Shown one piece after another: positions 35,770 to 47,137 of a stretch of DNA of 64,000 nucleotides. Every line of letters begins with the position of its first letter. The stretch's first letter is position 1. The notes beneath the pieces were generated by a model. It searched no databases. It was not told where the DNA came from and worked only from the letters and a program-made list of their open reading frames with translations. Both the position numbers and the translations under genes were made by a program. This stretch comes from Schistosoma haematobium (taxonomy: Eukaryota; Platyhelminthes; Trematoda; Strigeidida; Schistosomatidae): the NCBI RefSeq assembly GCF_000699445.3, contig NC_067197.1, positions 23,233,809 through 23,297,808 on the forward strand, in the 5' to 3' direction.

Positions 35770-36518
35770 CTTACTTACTTAATTACGCCTGTTACTCCTA
35801 ATGGAGCATAGGCCGCTGACCAGCATTCTCCAACCCACTCTGTCCTGGGCCTTCTTTTCTAGTTCCATCCAATTCTTGTTCATTTTTCTCATGTCTATCT
35901 CCATTTCTCGGCGTAATGTGTTCTTTGGTCTTCCTCTTTTCCTTTGGCCTTGAGGATTCCATGTGAGGGCTTGTCTTGTGACGCAGTTGGGTGCTTCCCT
36001 CAATGTGTGTCCTATCCACTTCCAGCGCTTCTTCCTGATTTCTTCCTCCACTGGGATCTGGTTTGTTCTCTCCCACAGTACGTTGTTGCTAATAGTGTCC
36101 GGTCAATGGATCTGAAGTATTTTGCGTAGACAACTGTTAATAAACACCTGTATCTTCTGGATGATGGCTTTCGTAGTTCTCCAGGTTTCTGCCCCATACA
36201 GTAGAACTGTCTTGACATTTGTATTGAAAATCCTGACCTTGGTGTTGGTTGACAGTTGCTTTGAGTTCCAGATGTTCCTCAGTTGTAAATATGCTGCTCT
36301 TGCTTTACCGATCCGCGCTTTCACATCTGCATCAGATCAACCATGTTCATCAATGATGCTGCCCAAATATGTAAAGGTTTTCACATCTTCCAAATCTTCT
36401 CCGCCTGAAGTCCCTCCGAGGGCTACTGCTGGTTCCAAGCCCGGATAAAGGAGGAGGATTGGGCATGGGGTTAACGTCCCCATCCCGTAGAAAACTAACT
36501 CGCTAAAAAAACGATAAC
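35770..36518 (-). mobile_element. Complete internally deleted RTE-derived insertion (749 bp)
   Basis: The minus strand begins with a GC-rich 5' leader (GACGTTAACCCCATGCCC, then a GGACTTCAGGCGGAG string) and passes directly, near 36405, into the RT thumb region (GATTTGGAAGATGTGAAAACC). It continues to the normal 3' end with a three-unit TAAG tail. Endonuclease and RT catalytic parts are absent. Perfect 15-base direct repeats flank it, so it transposed as this short unit, presumably using enzyme supplied by full-length relatives. Confidence 0.85.
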
Positions 36519-36533
36519 CAGAGCAAGATAGTA
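36519..36533. repeat. Right target-site duplication of the short RTE insertion
   Basis: CAGAGCAAGATAGTA, identical to 35755-35769. Confidence 0.9.
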
Positions 36534-39360
36534 TCCAAACCATATTAAATTTTCATTCAAATTGTTATTAATAATGTGATGTAATTGTCAAAAAGTATCA
36601 CTTTATTCTTTAGACATACCAAAAGTTTTGATTTGCTATATTTTACATGATAAATAAGGTCTCAAGTTTATTTCAACTCTGTTGAAAGTGGCTACGTTTT
36701 TAATTACATTTTTACTGATATGGTTAACAGGAAATTACTACATATTACGAATATCTTGGAAATTCTTAATGCATTATTATTTTTTATTTAGAGTTTGTTT
36801 GTTAACCAATTTTTTAAGGTAACAGATTGATAAAACATAACTTCGTACACATCAATATTCACCAGTAGTGAAAAAATAAAGGAAGAATCTGTTATTACTA
36901 ACTAAATAAACAAAAAATGTCACATCAGTTACACTAATTGCATATCACGTTACACCACCATCTCAATATCATGTTACATTTTTTAAAATTAAATTTTGAA
37001 CTGTTAGCTTTTTCATCTATGACCTAAAATTGTTGTTATCATGGGACTAAAATGACTGGAAAAACTATAAGTTTTATACTTTAAAACATATACTCAATGA
37101 TTCTCGGTCAGTATTTACGGATCAATTTTCTAGGTAAACATTTGGGTCCAGAAAACGATTATTATTAAATACAAATAAAAATGGCATTTTAATTGATTGC
37201 AATTGTCAGAAATCATCGAAACTGGACATAACTTCTCTGTTTAAGTACCAGTAAAATTTAATATAGATTGAGAGAAAAATTGTTTAACGGTGAAATTAAT
37301 AATTAATTTGAATTTTCTAAGATTCCATTTCAAATTATGAGTTTTTTTCGAGACATTGTTGCTGTTCAAATGCACATCATTCGACGACAAAATCTTAGTT
37401 ATTGAAATGTTTCCAGCACTATATACCTAACTATATAAACTATCATTCAGTTTAGATTTTCAATAACATTCGAAACAGTTTCATCGCAGAATTTTAGGAG
37501 GCTTCATTAAAAATATGAAATTTTCCACACGACAGAATTTTCTTTGTGGTTGCAAAACTACTGGTTTAATGTATGATGTTAACAAGATAATGTGTGATCT
37601 TATTATCAAGAGTATGGACACTTCTCGTTTAGTTCAGTACTAACGCATCTGACTGTCGCACCGAGTAACGTGGGTTCTACTCCAACTCCAAGCTTCGGTC
37701 TCTTCAAAATTCTACTTTCGTCTTTCTCTAGAGTCACACTTAGTACAAAATACAGGACTAGCGGTTTCTATCGATTTTCTTAAGCCGACAAAGATCATAG
37801 CAAGATAAACGCGATGATAAGTTATGTGTTTTAGTTGCAACATTTACAACTGTGTCGATTGAATTTGATCACTGTCTAGGACTAGCTAAAAAAACAATTC
37901 TTCACGATGAGAATGAGAAAGCTGTCCAGCTATCCTCGGGTTTCAGCGATTTTCCAACCGTTGTCATTTAGCGATGAAACTAGTAATTTAATTTGTTCAT
38001 GATATCCTTTTCATAGTTTCATTATAAGCTATATTAGCTTCTGATTATGTTAAATGAACCGTTGTTTTACGGTTAAAATGTATTTAGCTTTGAAATCCCA
38101 TATTGGCTTATGTCATTTAATGCTAAGGTGTGATAATCCTCATATTACATTAAAACTTACACTCTCTTATTCAAATAGTCTTTCAAAATTCTAGTTTGAT
38201 CAGTAGTTTTCATCACTTAAGTTTTTATAATAAGTGTTTTCGTTTTTTGGAAATCTTCAGAGATTTGAAAATGGAATAAAATAATACACTGTAATCCAAA
38301 TAATATTTTTTTATTAAAATAGCTTAGTTACTATATTCTAAAAGAGAAGAGATTTCAACCAAGCTTTATCTTATAAATCTATCTAAATCATTCTGTACAC
38401 ATTCTATTACAAGGGTAACAAAATGATAAGAACAACTCACAACTAGTTATCTTGGGTTATCACAGCTTTAACTAGTGTTAATCAGAATCAGAAGATTAAA
38501 TTATTTGGTAAACATTTAAGTCGAAAAATTCATTAGGCTAAATGCCCATGTAGTGTCTATTGTCTAGTTGCAGTTAGATCAGTTTTGTGTTAAAACTTGA
38601 CTGTTATTATCATCACAAAACCGTTATATAAATGTCGTTTTATTCAGCGTAGCAGAATATTTTAAACTTTAAAGCAATTGATCATTTTGATAAATCATTA
38701 CAATATCCAGATTTTAAACTTTCCTTTATTTCAGACACTGCTTAGTGATTACAGAGTCCTTCATTCAACCTTAATAACTATATAGTCACTAGCAAAATTA
38801 ATCAGGTTGTTATGTTTGGATTACTGAATATTAGATAAGTTACTTTATGGAATAACACTCGAATTTCTCCTTCACATCTTTTAAACGTTCAAAAACAGGT
38901 TTAGTGATTAGACACTTTGATGGTTATGCAAAGTTAAAATCACAACCATTACAGTCAAACTACTCTAAGTAGTTTGCCATTTTGTTTCATGACGTTACTG
39001 ACACAAACATGCAACATTTTTTATTATGCTGCTTAAGTAATTTGTGATGAATATTCCCATTAGAGGTTTCTTAATCATTTACAAATTATCTATCAAACAA
39101 ATATAAATTACTGTCTTAATCAAGTATTTTGTGTCACGACGAGTTTCTAAACCCACAAATGCAGTATTTCGTACACTTTTTTCTTATGAGCACTTGACTG
39201 GTCATTACGGCAGATTTGTCTTCAACGAGTGGCTAACGTAATTATTTTTGGTTAACCAAATATTTCTTTAACAAATTCTGGAAATCTAGCTAATTTCCTA
39301 AAGATCTATTTACATATGAGATAAATTAGTCAGTTAGCTATTTATTTAGTAATGTTGTGA
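36534..39360. other. Very AT-rich non-coding stretch
   Basis: Nothing recognised except a possible tRNA-derived fragment at about 37625-37740, with an A-box-like TAGTTCAGTACTAACGC and a B-box-like GGGTTCTACTCC. Too diverged to call a tRNA gene. Confidence 0.35.
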
Positions 39361-39510
39361 TGTATGCTGCTTATATCTGTCGACATAATTAGTATATGAC
39401 CCTAATCAGAAGTGGAATGTCTGTCAAAAGAAGGTTGAAAAGATTGAACTTAAGAAAATAAGAAGGGAAACATAGAAAGTGAGAATTGGAAGAATTATAA
39501 AGAAGTTAAA
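39361..39510 (+). repeat. Short interspersed repeat, copy 1 of an unnamed family
   Basis: The stretch tgctgcttatatct...agtatatgaccctaatcagaa followed by a purine-rich run (gtcaaaagaaggttgaaaag...aacatagaaagt) aligns loosely with 42685-42800. Coding capacity is nil. Confidence 0.45.
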
Positions 39511-41814
39511 GGACAATTGATGAAAGATTTGCAAACGAATGTATGGTTTCAAGTTAATTGAGCATTGGATAAGAATCTAATGATTGATATACAAATTGTG
39601 GGGAAGTGTATCTCTGATGATGCGTGACTTACTGTAAGCCACTTCTTCAAAGTGAATAAATAACCGAAATAAAATTAACATAATCTTAAATGGTAAATAG
39701 GAAACAATACAGAATAACTTCAGTACAATCAAAACCATAATAGGTCTGAATATGTTCAATCCTCAATAATTGATCTTCGACAAAATGTTCGAAATAATAC
39801 ATAGTAAATATAATGAAAATAACTTTCAGATTTCTACTTAAACTGGTTCTTATTTTGACGTGAATTAAACCAAACATTCATGATATACAAGTTACATAAA
39901 AAATGGAGTGGTAGTGATTTTCTAATTAGATTCAATTTCATGAATTTGTATTAAAAACAATGTAACTAAATTACATCGTTAAATCATGACATTCTACTAT
40001 TTTTTTAAATTCTGGCATCTTTCAGAACTACACGTCTATTCATTCCACAGAACTGTAAATTGGCAAACAACACAATTTCAATTTTTCTTCATCAATGACG
40101 TCATATATTTTTAGAAATTCATAGAACTTTAATAATTGTGTTTGTTGCCAGTCACCGATTTATATTTCAGATTGCAAATTTTGTTTGACATTCAGATGTA
40201 TAAACATTAAACGTAAACCATCATCATCATCAACTAAATCTTACTCATTTAAAATGATTTAATCAGTAGATTAGAAACTTAATAGCCATTAGAAATCAAT
40301 GTGAAACCCCAGTTTTTCGATTAAACAACTAAATTTTCCTGATCAATAACTGTGATAGTTTAGGAAGTTTTAAGCCCAAACACTTTTATAAAGGTTTTTC
40401 GCACAACAATTTTTATGAAACTTAATGACTAGTGAAATATACTGCAAGATAAATAAATAAATTTTATTCTCGTTTTTTTTACAGAAAAGAACGTTTGCAC
40501 GTTTTGTTTTTTACCAAGCAGAGTAACACAGTTGTAAACCATCTAGAAATGAATCCCATAATAAATCAACAGCTTCAAACAAACCTCACACATTGAAAAT
40601 TCTGCTCAGACAATAGCTCAAGCTAGAGGAGAAACGGCCTTTACCAAACAACTAAAAGTTGAAGGATGTAGTAGTATCAGATGAAAATAATTTTGAAATC
40701 TTTGTAAAATCAACTGCAAATAATTGTAATTAATTTATAAGTAAACATTTGATAAGGTGACCGGTTTTTTCATTATCTAGAAAACTAAAACCAACCAAGA
40801 AACAATGCTCTGTTTTTTGTCTTAGTTTAGAATTCTTCAGTGTTATATAGCTATAACCATTTAAAAAATCAAATTAATCCTATTTTGGCAGTGCATCAAA
40901 TTAGATACTCTCAGACAAAGAATTTAGGATCTAATAATACATCCTTTCGACTTCAATCGATTCACCTTATAATATGATTATCATCTGATGCAACTATAGA
41001 CAACTGTATCAATCTGCACATGATCAAATCCAGTGATCGCCAATAAAGTAAGCTTATATATCCGAAGAAATATTGTTTTTTCGTTTCGCCAGACCGTACT
41101 TTCTCTTTACTTGTTTGTGCCTAACATTATTATTTATTCACTTAACTTAAAGTTGATTTCATACAAACAATTATTATAGGCCAGGACAATTTAATCATCT
41201 ACTAATAAGATAAAGATGCCTAATTATTCGACCCTAGTTAATTGAGGAATAAGCGACATACAAAACCGATTTTATTCAATCTTTTTTGCCATTTGATCAC
41301 TTTATTCAAATCACGTGATAAATCTTCCGCCTAGAGCAGAAAAAGGATTAATATAAAAAATTCCTGTTTACTTAGCAAACAATGGTGACAAATAAATGTC
41401 AATAGTGAGGGTGTAATTGGTATACAAGATAGAAACATGATTTTTAATAAACTGGAAAGCTTTTATAACAAGTTAGGATTATCAAAACTTTCTGAATATT
41501 GTTACACAATGATCCTATTTTATTTTTGTTGTGGTGATATAATGGATAAGTGTAACAGTTAGGCTCTACTCATTGATGAATTAGCTATCTATAAAATCAA
41601 TTTTATTCAGTTGTTTTTTATCACCTAATCGTATTGTTTTCCTGGTAATATTTTGTACATAGCTAAGCAATCTTTAAGTTGAAAAACCATTTTTCTGGTT
41701 CATGATATTGTTTTTGACTCAAAACATTCAGGGGGTTTAAGTCAATAAATTGGTCTTGTGAACAATCATTACATAAAATCTCCCGTTCTCTTCTCTTCGA
41801 TCTTTCTAACCTTG
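39511..41814. other. Very AT-rich non-coding stretch
   Basis: No gene, hammerhead or retrotransposon motif was recognised. Confidence 0.35.
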
Positions 41815-42062
41815 TGCCCCCAGGTATTTTGATTAGTGATACTACTGTAGTGAAGGAGAACACAGGTAGGGACAACCGAATTAAGATGGTGGTTGGAGGT
41901 AATCGACAGGAAACCCTGGACCCGGGTTTCGTGCTACTTGGCACTCGTCAGCAAGGTGTACCTGTAATCTTGAGGGAACTGGTGCTCCCTGGCCGACTCG
42001 ATCTCGTGTCACCCAGCTTCACAGTCAGAGACGTTACCACCGAATGTCGAGTCACCTTGGCT
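41815..42062 (-). repeat. tRNA-derived SINE (no hammerhead)
   Basis: This GC-rich island in AT-rich DNA reads on the minus strand as CATTCGGTGGTAACGTC (A-box-like, 42046-42030), then GACACGAGATCGAGTCGGCC (B-box-like, 42010-41991), followed by a tRNA-unrelated body. The spacing suits an internal pol III promoter. The plus-strand 89-codon open frame here is a by-product. The Schistosoma assignment is inferred from context. Confidence 0.55.
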
Positions 42063-42229
42063 GGTGACCACATTGCAAATTGATCGACAGCATTCGACCT
42101 ACACTAATAAGGACTAGACACACATGACATTGATTGCCACCCAGTGATTAATCAATTGTGACAATCGAGCATACCAAACATAGAAACTCCCAAGTTAGTT
42201 GGCAAAATAGAAAAACCATATAGTAAATC

Positions 42230-42800
42230 GTTAATTTGCAAAATATCAATCCATCATATCAAACCGGCCTGTTCCTGTTGCAATCATTAATCCATTGTCT
42301 CACATTTCTTTGTTCATGCGTTTTCTTACAAATTGCATTGTGTTCCCGCTCTTTCTTTTTTTATCTTTCCCTCATCTTCTGCTGCCAGACATTACGTTTT
42401 AACTCGCGTTATATACTACTTATGTCAATATAAGTAGCACGCACCACACTACTTATGTTGATATCAGTAGCGTACACTACAGCGTATTAAGTAGCAAAAG
42501 TGTATTTTAGCACCAGACCAAGTCGTTTAATGAACTTTCAAATTGATTGAAAATTCATTACATAGAAGAAAGGAAATACTACTTTAGATCTAGTTCGTTT
42601 TCTAATTTGTGTGCTGCTCAAATGAATGGTTCCTATTCTTCTGAATAACTGAATACTTTTGATCTGTTTAAATATTAATTGTTATGTATACTACTTATAT
42701 AAGTAGTGTGTAGCACCAATCAGAATTGTAATGCATGCCAACAGAAAATTAAGAAGATTCAAATAAAGAGAACATAAAAGTAAATAGAGAGTAATTTTAA
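42230..42800 (+). repeat. Short interspersed repeat with palindromes, copy 2
   Basis: It contains TACTACTTATGTCAATATAAGTAG (split by a short spacer) at about 42414-42437, a related arm pair at 42450-42475, and a perfect 18-base palindrome ACTACTTATATAAGTAGT at 42690-42707. The purine-rich tail that follows resembles that at 39400-39500. A diverged relative with the same Pyr-rich lead-in (CTTAACCTTGTGTCGCCAGA) is at about 54360-54440. Confidence 0.5.
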
Positions 42801-42835
42801 TTATCAATATAGGGTTGTGCAGATTATTAAATTTT

Positions 42836-43000
42836 TGATTCACATCATGAACCGATTGATGTTAAACCACCATTGAAAACCTGAAAGCACTGGACGGACA
42901 TTTCGTCCTATTGTGACACTTCTCAGCAGTGCGCATCCACAATCCCGATCGCGAGATTGGAACCCAGGGCCTTCAGTCTCGCATGCGAACGCTTAATCTC
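42836..43000 (-). repeat. Hammerhead SINE (second family), core mutated
   Basis: Minus strand: B box GGGTTCCAATCTC, stem I GCACTG, core CTGAGAA (expected CTGANGA), stem II, GAAA, then cleavage triplet GTC and CAGTGC. The single core change (G to A) should abolish cleavage. The tail is of the ATCGGTTCATGAT type. Confidence 0.8.
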
Positions 43001-43149
43001 TAATTTGAATAACGACATAATTGAAAAAAATCATGAATTGTGCAAAAGAATAATTGATGGAAGATGTGAAAATTATATATTTAATAATATGGTTTTCATA
43101 TTTTGTCATCCCACTACGTAATTTTACATTGTAGGTCTAGTAATTTCAA

Positions 43150-43246
43150 TAGTTGAGGAGGAGTCCCACGCTAAGACGAAACAGCCATCCAGTTCTTCCA
43201 AGTTTTCCATGATGGTTTAGCTTCAATTGACTCATGATCTCAACTA
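43150..43246 (+). repeat. 5'-truncated hammerhead SINE
   Basis: It begins within the ribozyme (GAGGAGGAGTCCCACGCTAAGACGAAACAGCC) and continues through TTCCAAGTTTTCCATGATGG to the CAATTGACTCATGATCTCAAC tail. The tRNA-like head and stem I strand are missing. Confidence 0.7.
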
Positions 43247-44421
43247 TAATATGAATTTCAACTTAGATTACCTCAACACATTTAATACATATTTTTATTT
43301 TATAATTAATTTTTTATGAAAATTTAATTATCTATCTTGACAATGTACCTTGTTTTTTTTTCTGGTTAATCAGTTTGTCTCATTTATATAAAGTTTTATT
43401 CAAGGAATTAACAATAATAACCGACAAAATTAAACCAGTTATAATGATTATATTTATTTTAACCAATAGAAGCCTAATAGTGATTTTCTATGGTAATGAT
43501 CTGAATATATTTTAAGAAAAATAAAATTGATCAAATGAACAAGCTAATTAAAACAAAAACACCTTCCAGTAAATAATAGTTGCATTCTAATCAGTATAGT
43601 AATAATTCTTTTTTTTTCAAACAAAAAAAATGTCTCATTTAAACAGTTAATCAATAAACTGGTGATTTATTTCAACATTTTTTTTACATGTAATAATTGT
43701 AATGAATAATTTTGAATTATAAAATAACAACAACCATAGTAACAGCTGATCATTATTCTACTCATAAATGAATTGATGATTTGTTTTGAACAATTCAATG
43801 AAAATGTTTAAAAGAATATTGAAACTTGACAAGTCATATGTAAGTGATGTTTTTTTTGGTTTTATTTTAGTGATATATAATCATTGTATAGAAATCAATT
43901 AGAATAGATTTCATAATATGCTTTTTCTTTCATTTCAAATTATTAAATTATTTATTGAATAAGTGATCTGGCAGTGAACAATGATATTTGATATTGATAG
44001 TAACTTCTTTGATATCTAACGTATGTACCGGTTATATCCGGTTATTTTAATGAGTAATCAGTTCGAATTATTTTCATACATTTAAACAATGTGAACAAAA
44101 GATAAGTAACTGATCCGTTTGTTACATTTCTTTTTATTACATTGAAATATTTAAGAAGATAAAATGTAGAATACACAAATAGTAATAGATACTGGAATAA
44201 AGGTTAAACATGAATAATATAATTGATAAAGAAATTATTAGTGTCATAAAATGATAAAGTATAGAATATCAATAAGATCAAATCCCATGCATAGGTTTAT
44301 GATAAATGTTTCTGGGACATTGCAATAGATTTTAGACCACAATACTCGAAATTTTTAACCATACATAAATAATTTTAATCTGGAAAATGAATATATATAT
44401 AAAGTCAATAAGGAATATTTT
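43247..44421. other. Very AT-rich non-coding stretch
   Basis: Homopolymer-rich; nothing recognised. Confidence 0.4.
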
Positions 44422-44645
44422 TGATGAACTGGTTGAACTTACACAATAACACTGTTGGATGCCGGCTCAAAGGTCTAGGGGTTAAGCGTCTGCGTGCCAG
44501 AACGAAGGTCTTGGATTCGAATCCCGCATGCAGTGTCGTGGATGCTCACCACTGAGGAGACCCGTACTATGATGAAATGATCGACCAGTGTTCCCAGATT
44601 TTCAGTGATGGTCTAACATTGATCGGTTCATGATCTCAATCAGAA
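44422..44645 (+). repeat. Hammerhead SINE, diverged
   Basis: A box GGCTCAAAGGTCTAGGGG, B box GGATTCGAATCCC (44513-44525), then core CTGAGGA (44552-44558) and GAAA (44573-44576). The cleavage triplet reads GAC rather than NUH and stem I is mispaired, so activity is unlikely. The tail is of the ATCGGTTCATGATCTCAATC type. Confidence 0.8.
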
Positions 44646-46189
44646 CATTTTTCTAATATTGGTTCTCTGTTTTTATAATTTTCTGACTGCTGTTGTAGTT
44701 ATTCTACTATGTTGGTTTTTCTGATACGATGCAGTGTAAGATCTATGATTTCATTTCTATTCTTATTACTAGATGGACACTCAATATTTGATATTGCACT
44801 GGCGTGATATCCAACAATTTCTTAAACAACATTTTTGAATTTAAACTAAATAAGTTCTACATACAAATTCAACTTTCATTTCCACTATTTTCAGAAAAAC
44901 AACTTAATTAGTTAAGTAATTTATGAGGGTTTTGAACCAAGGATCGTTTTTATTCACGTGGTATAAGCTTACCAATTTTTTTATTTCCTGTACTTTTTTT
45001 AAATACAGTGAACTGCGTAAACTAGTATATTCTGAGTTATATAGTTACTTGAAAGTGACGTCTTAGTGAGTACTGTATTGTGTTACAAATGGACTGATGT
45101 AAAACACCAGAATAGTACATAATTGGTTTAAACCCTGTTACGTCCCAACGAAAATAATCAATGTTAACTGTTGGTATCTGTTTATGGACTAATACTATAC
45201 ATATATTTTTATTGTATAATTGTTAAGTAACTAAACTATTCATATTCGTGTTCCTCTTACTATAAGCTTTATTTTAATTTATAGACTGTTATCATACGAT
45301 TTACCATTCTTAAGTTATGCCCAGTTTATCAATTACAATCTCCCACATTCACAGTCACTTTTGGCTAAATCTTGTAAAAATGTTATTTTCTATTTCGTGG
45401 TACGATGTGGTCTGTTTGGTTTGTATATAAACAAATTATATTTGAAATACATGATTCATATCGCAGAAACTGAGATTGGTATTCTGGACTTAACGAGTAG
45501 AGCTAAGCAGGAAGCGGGACCGGTAAAGACTCTCGACTGCTCGTACGGGTTTTATGCGCCATTGGTCCGGTCGATAAAGCACTGTTCTCCGATTGGTGGT
45601 ATCATTACGTTATACATTAATAGGGCACAAGGCCACAAGTTATAACAAACCCCTTTTGGGTTATCCATTCACACTGACGAACCATTTGTCTATCCCTCGT
45701 TCTTTTCCAGTATTAGATTCGCTGATGTTAACGCATAATAAAGACTAACATTCATATATTTGTGTTGGTGAATTCAACAATCCGTATTTCACTCGGTGAA
45801 AAGATATACTAGACCAAATATTAGCTATATAAGTGGATTAGAAATGAATTCTTAACTAATAGTTGCTAGTAACTTAGTCCGTACTGTTTTCACAAATAGG
45901 TTTTTTATGATAAAGTAAAACAAAATGCATATAGAATAGAATAAAATGAATGAATCTGTAATAAAAGTAGTCAACTATAATTTCCTGAGATGATTAAACC
46001 AACAGAAAGTTACGAAATTAAATTAAGTTCAGTATTTATCCATTTTAGGGTAAATGTTTCCCATCTTAAAACACTTAGCCTTGCGGCCTATAATGAATTA
46101 AGGCAACTAACCCATGAATTTTAACTCAGACAGTGCATATTCTGTAACAGTCTATCCGTTTCATTTAGGGCTTTGCATATCTCTGTCAT
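44646..46189. other. Non-coding stretch with a GC-richer patch
   Basis: 45475-45650 has higher GC content than its surroundings and a 94-codon frame spans it, but no domain or pol III box was recognised. It may be a remnant of an unidentified repeat. Confidence 0.3.
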
Positions 46190-47137
46190 TGAAAAATTTC
46201 ATTCGGTGATATACACATTATCTGTGAAGAAGACATGGACCCTAGTGAAATTTTGAATAGATTTAATAATTGTCACCCGTCAATTCAATATACCTTAGAA
46301 GCAGAGGCAAACAATGAATTTTATTTTCTTGATGTCCGATTGAAAAGAATGCTGGATGGTTCTTTTACAGAGAGCTATATATAGAAAACGTACCTGGAAT
46401 GGACAATACACGAATTTCTATAGTTGGGTCTCACTGAGTAGAAAGAGGAACTTAATTCACTCTTTATCCTCTAGGATCAATTGAATCTGTACCAATGACA
46501 TAATTGGTGAAGAACTATTTCAACTTCGACAGACCCTCATCAGAAATGGTTATCCACCTAGATTCGTCGATAGCAACTTAACACCTAGACTTCATCATGA
46601 AAAAGTATCAATGGTAGAGAAGAAAACCTTGTTTATGAATATGGAATGTAAAGGAGACACAGCTGCTGAAATCTTGAATAAACGGATTTCAAAATCGTTG
46701 AATAAAACGTTCTACGCATCCAAGCTCCGAATTGTTTTCTCTCGTTGACCAACCATTCTAGGATGTGTTAAGGGTAAACTTCTGCTTTGGGTCACATCAA
46801 TCTGTATCTATAAATTTACTTGCTCATTTGGGGCACATTACACAGGCCACACAAAGCGATCACTGTCCAAACGTATATCAGAACACTATCCGGCATGGCT
46901 TTTAAAAGGAGAATGTAAAACAATTACAAGTTCTATATAGGAGCACTTGATTAACTGTGGACACATTGCTCCAAAAGATTCTTTTTTTAAAGTAATCTAC
47001 AGAGTCAAAGGAAATGGATCAATGGGGTGTTAAACCAATATTTTATGCACTGCTGAGGCATTGGCAATCCACGAACTCAAGCCTGAACTTTGCGTGCAGA
47101 AATGATTCGTCCAACCGTTCATCCTTCCTTGGCCTTA
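46190..47137 (+). pseudogene. Penelope-like element: RT C-terminus and GIY-YIG endonuclease, decayed
   Basis: Plus-strand frames show LNRFNNCHPSIQYTLE and FYFLDVRLKR (palm/thumb block after the YVDD of Penelope RT), TWNGQYTNFYSW, EILNKRISKSLNKTFYASKL, then the GIY-YIG part FTCSFGAHYTGHTKRSLSKR with ISEHYPAWLLKGECK, and the C-terminal VIYRVKGNGS and LAIHELKPELCVQK blocks. Several stops and frame changes occur (for example after SYI at about 46380). Penelope-like elements are a separate retroelement class and are known in schistosomes. The tyrosine-rich GIY-YIG signature is altered (HYTG instead of YIG), so the nuclease of this copy is probably inactive. Confidence 0.8.

Noticed and set aside
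37625..37740. Possible tRNA gene or SINE
   Set aside because: A- and B-box-like strings exist but no cloverleaf acceptor pairing could be made out.
41814..42083. 89-codon plus-strand open frame
   Set aside because: It lies antisense within a tRNA-derived SINE whose A and B boxes are on the minus strand.
45361..45645. 94-codon plus-strand open frame
   Set aside because: No domain was recognised; the GC-richer half looks like a repeat remnant and no exon borders are evident.
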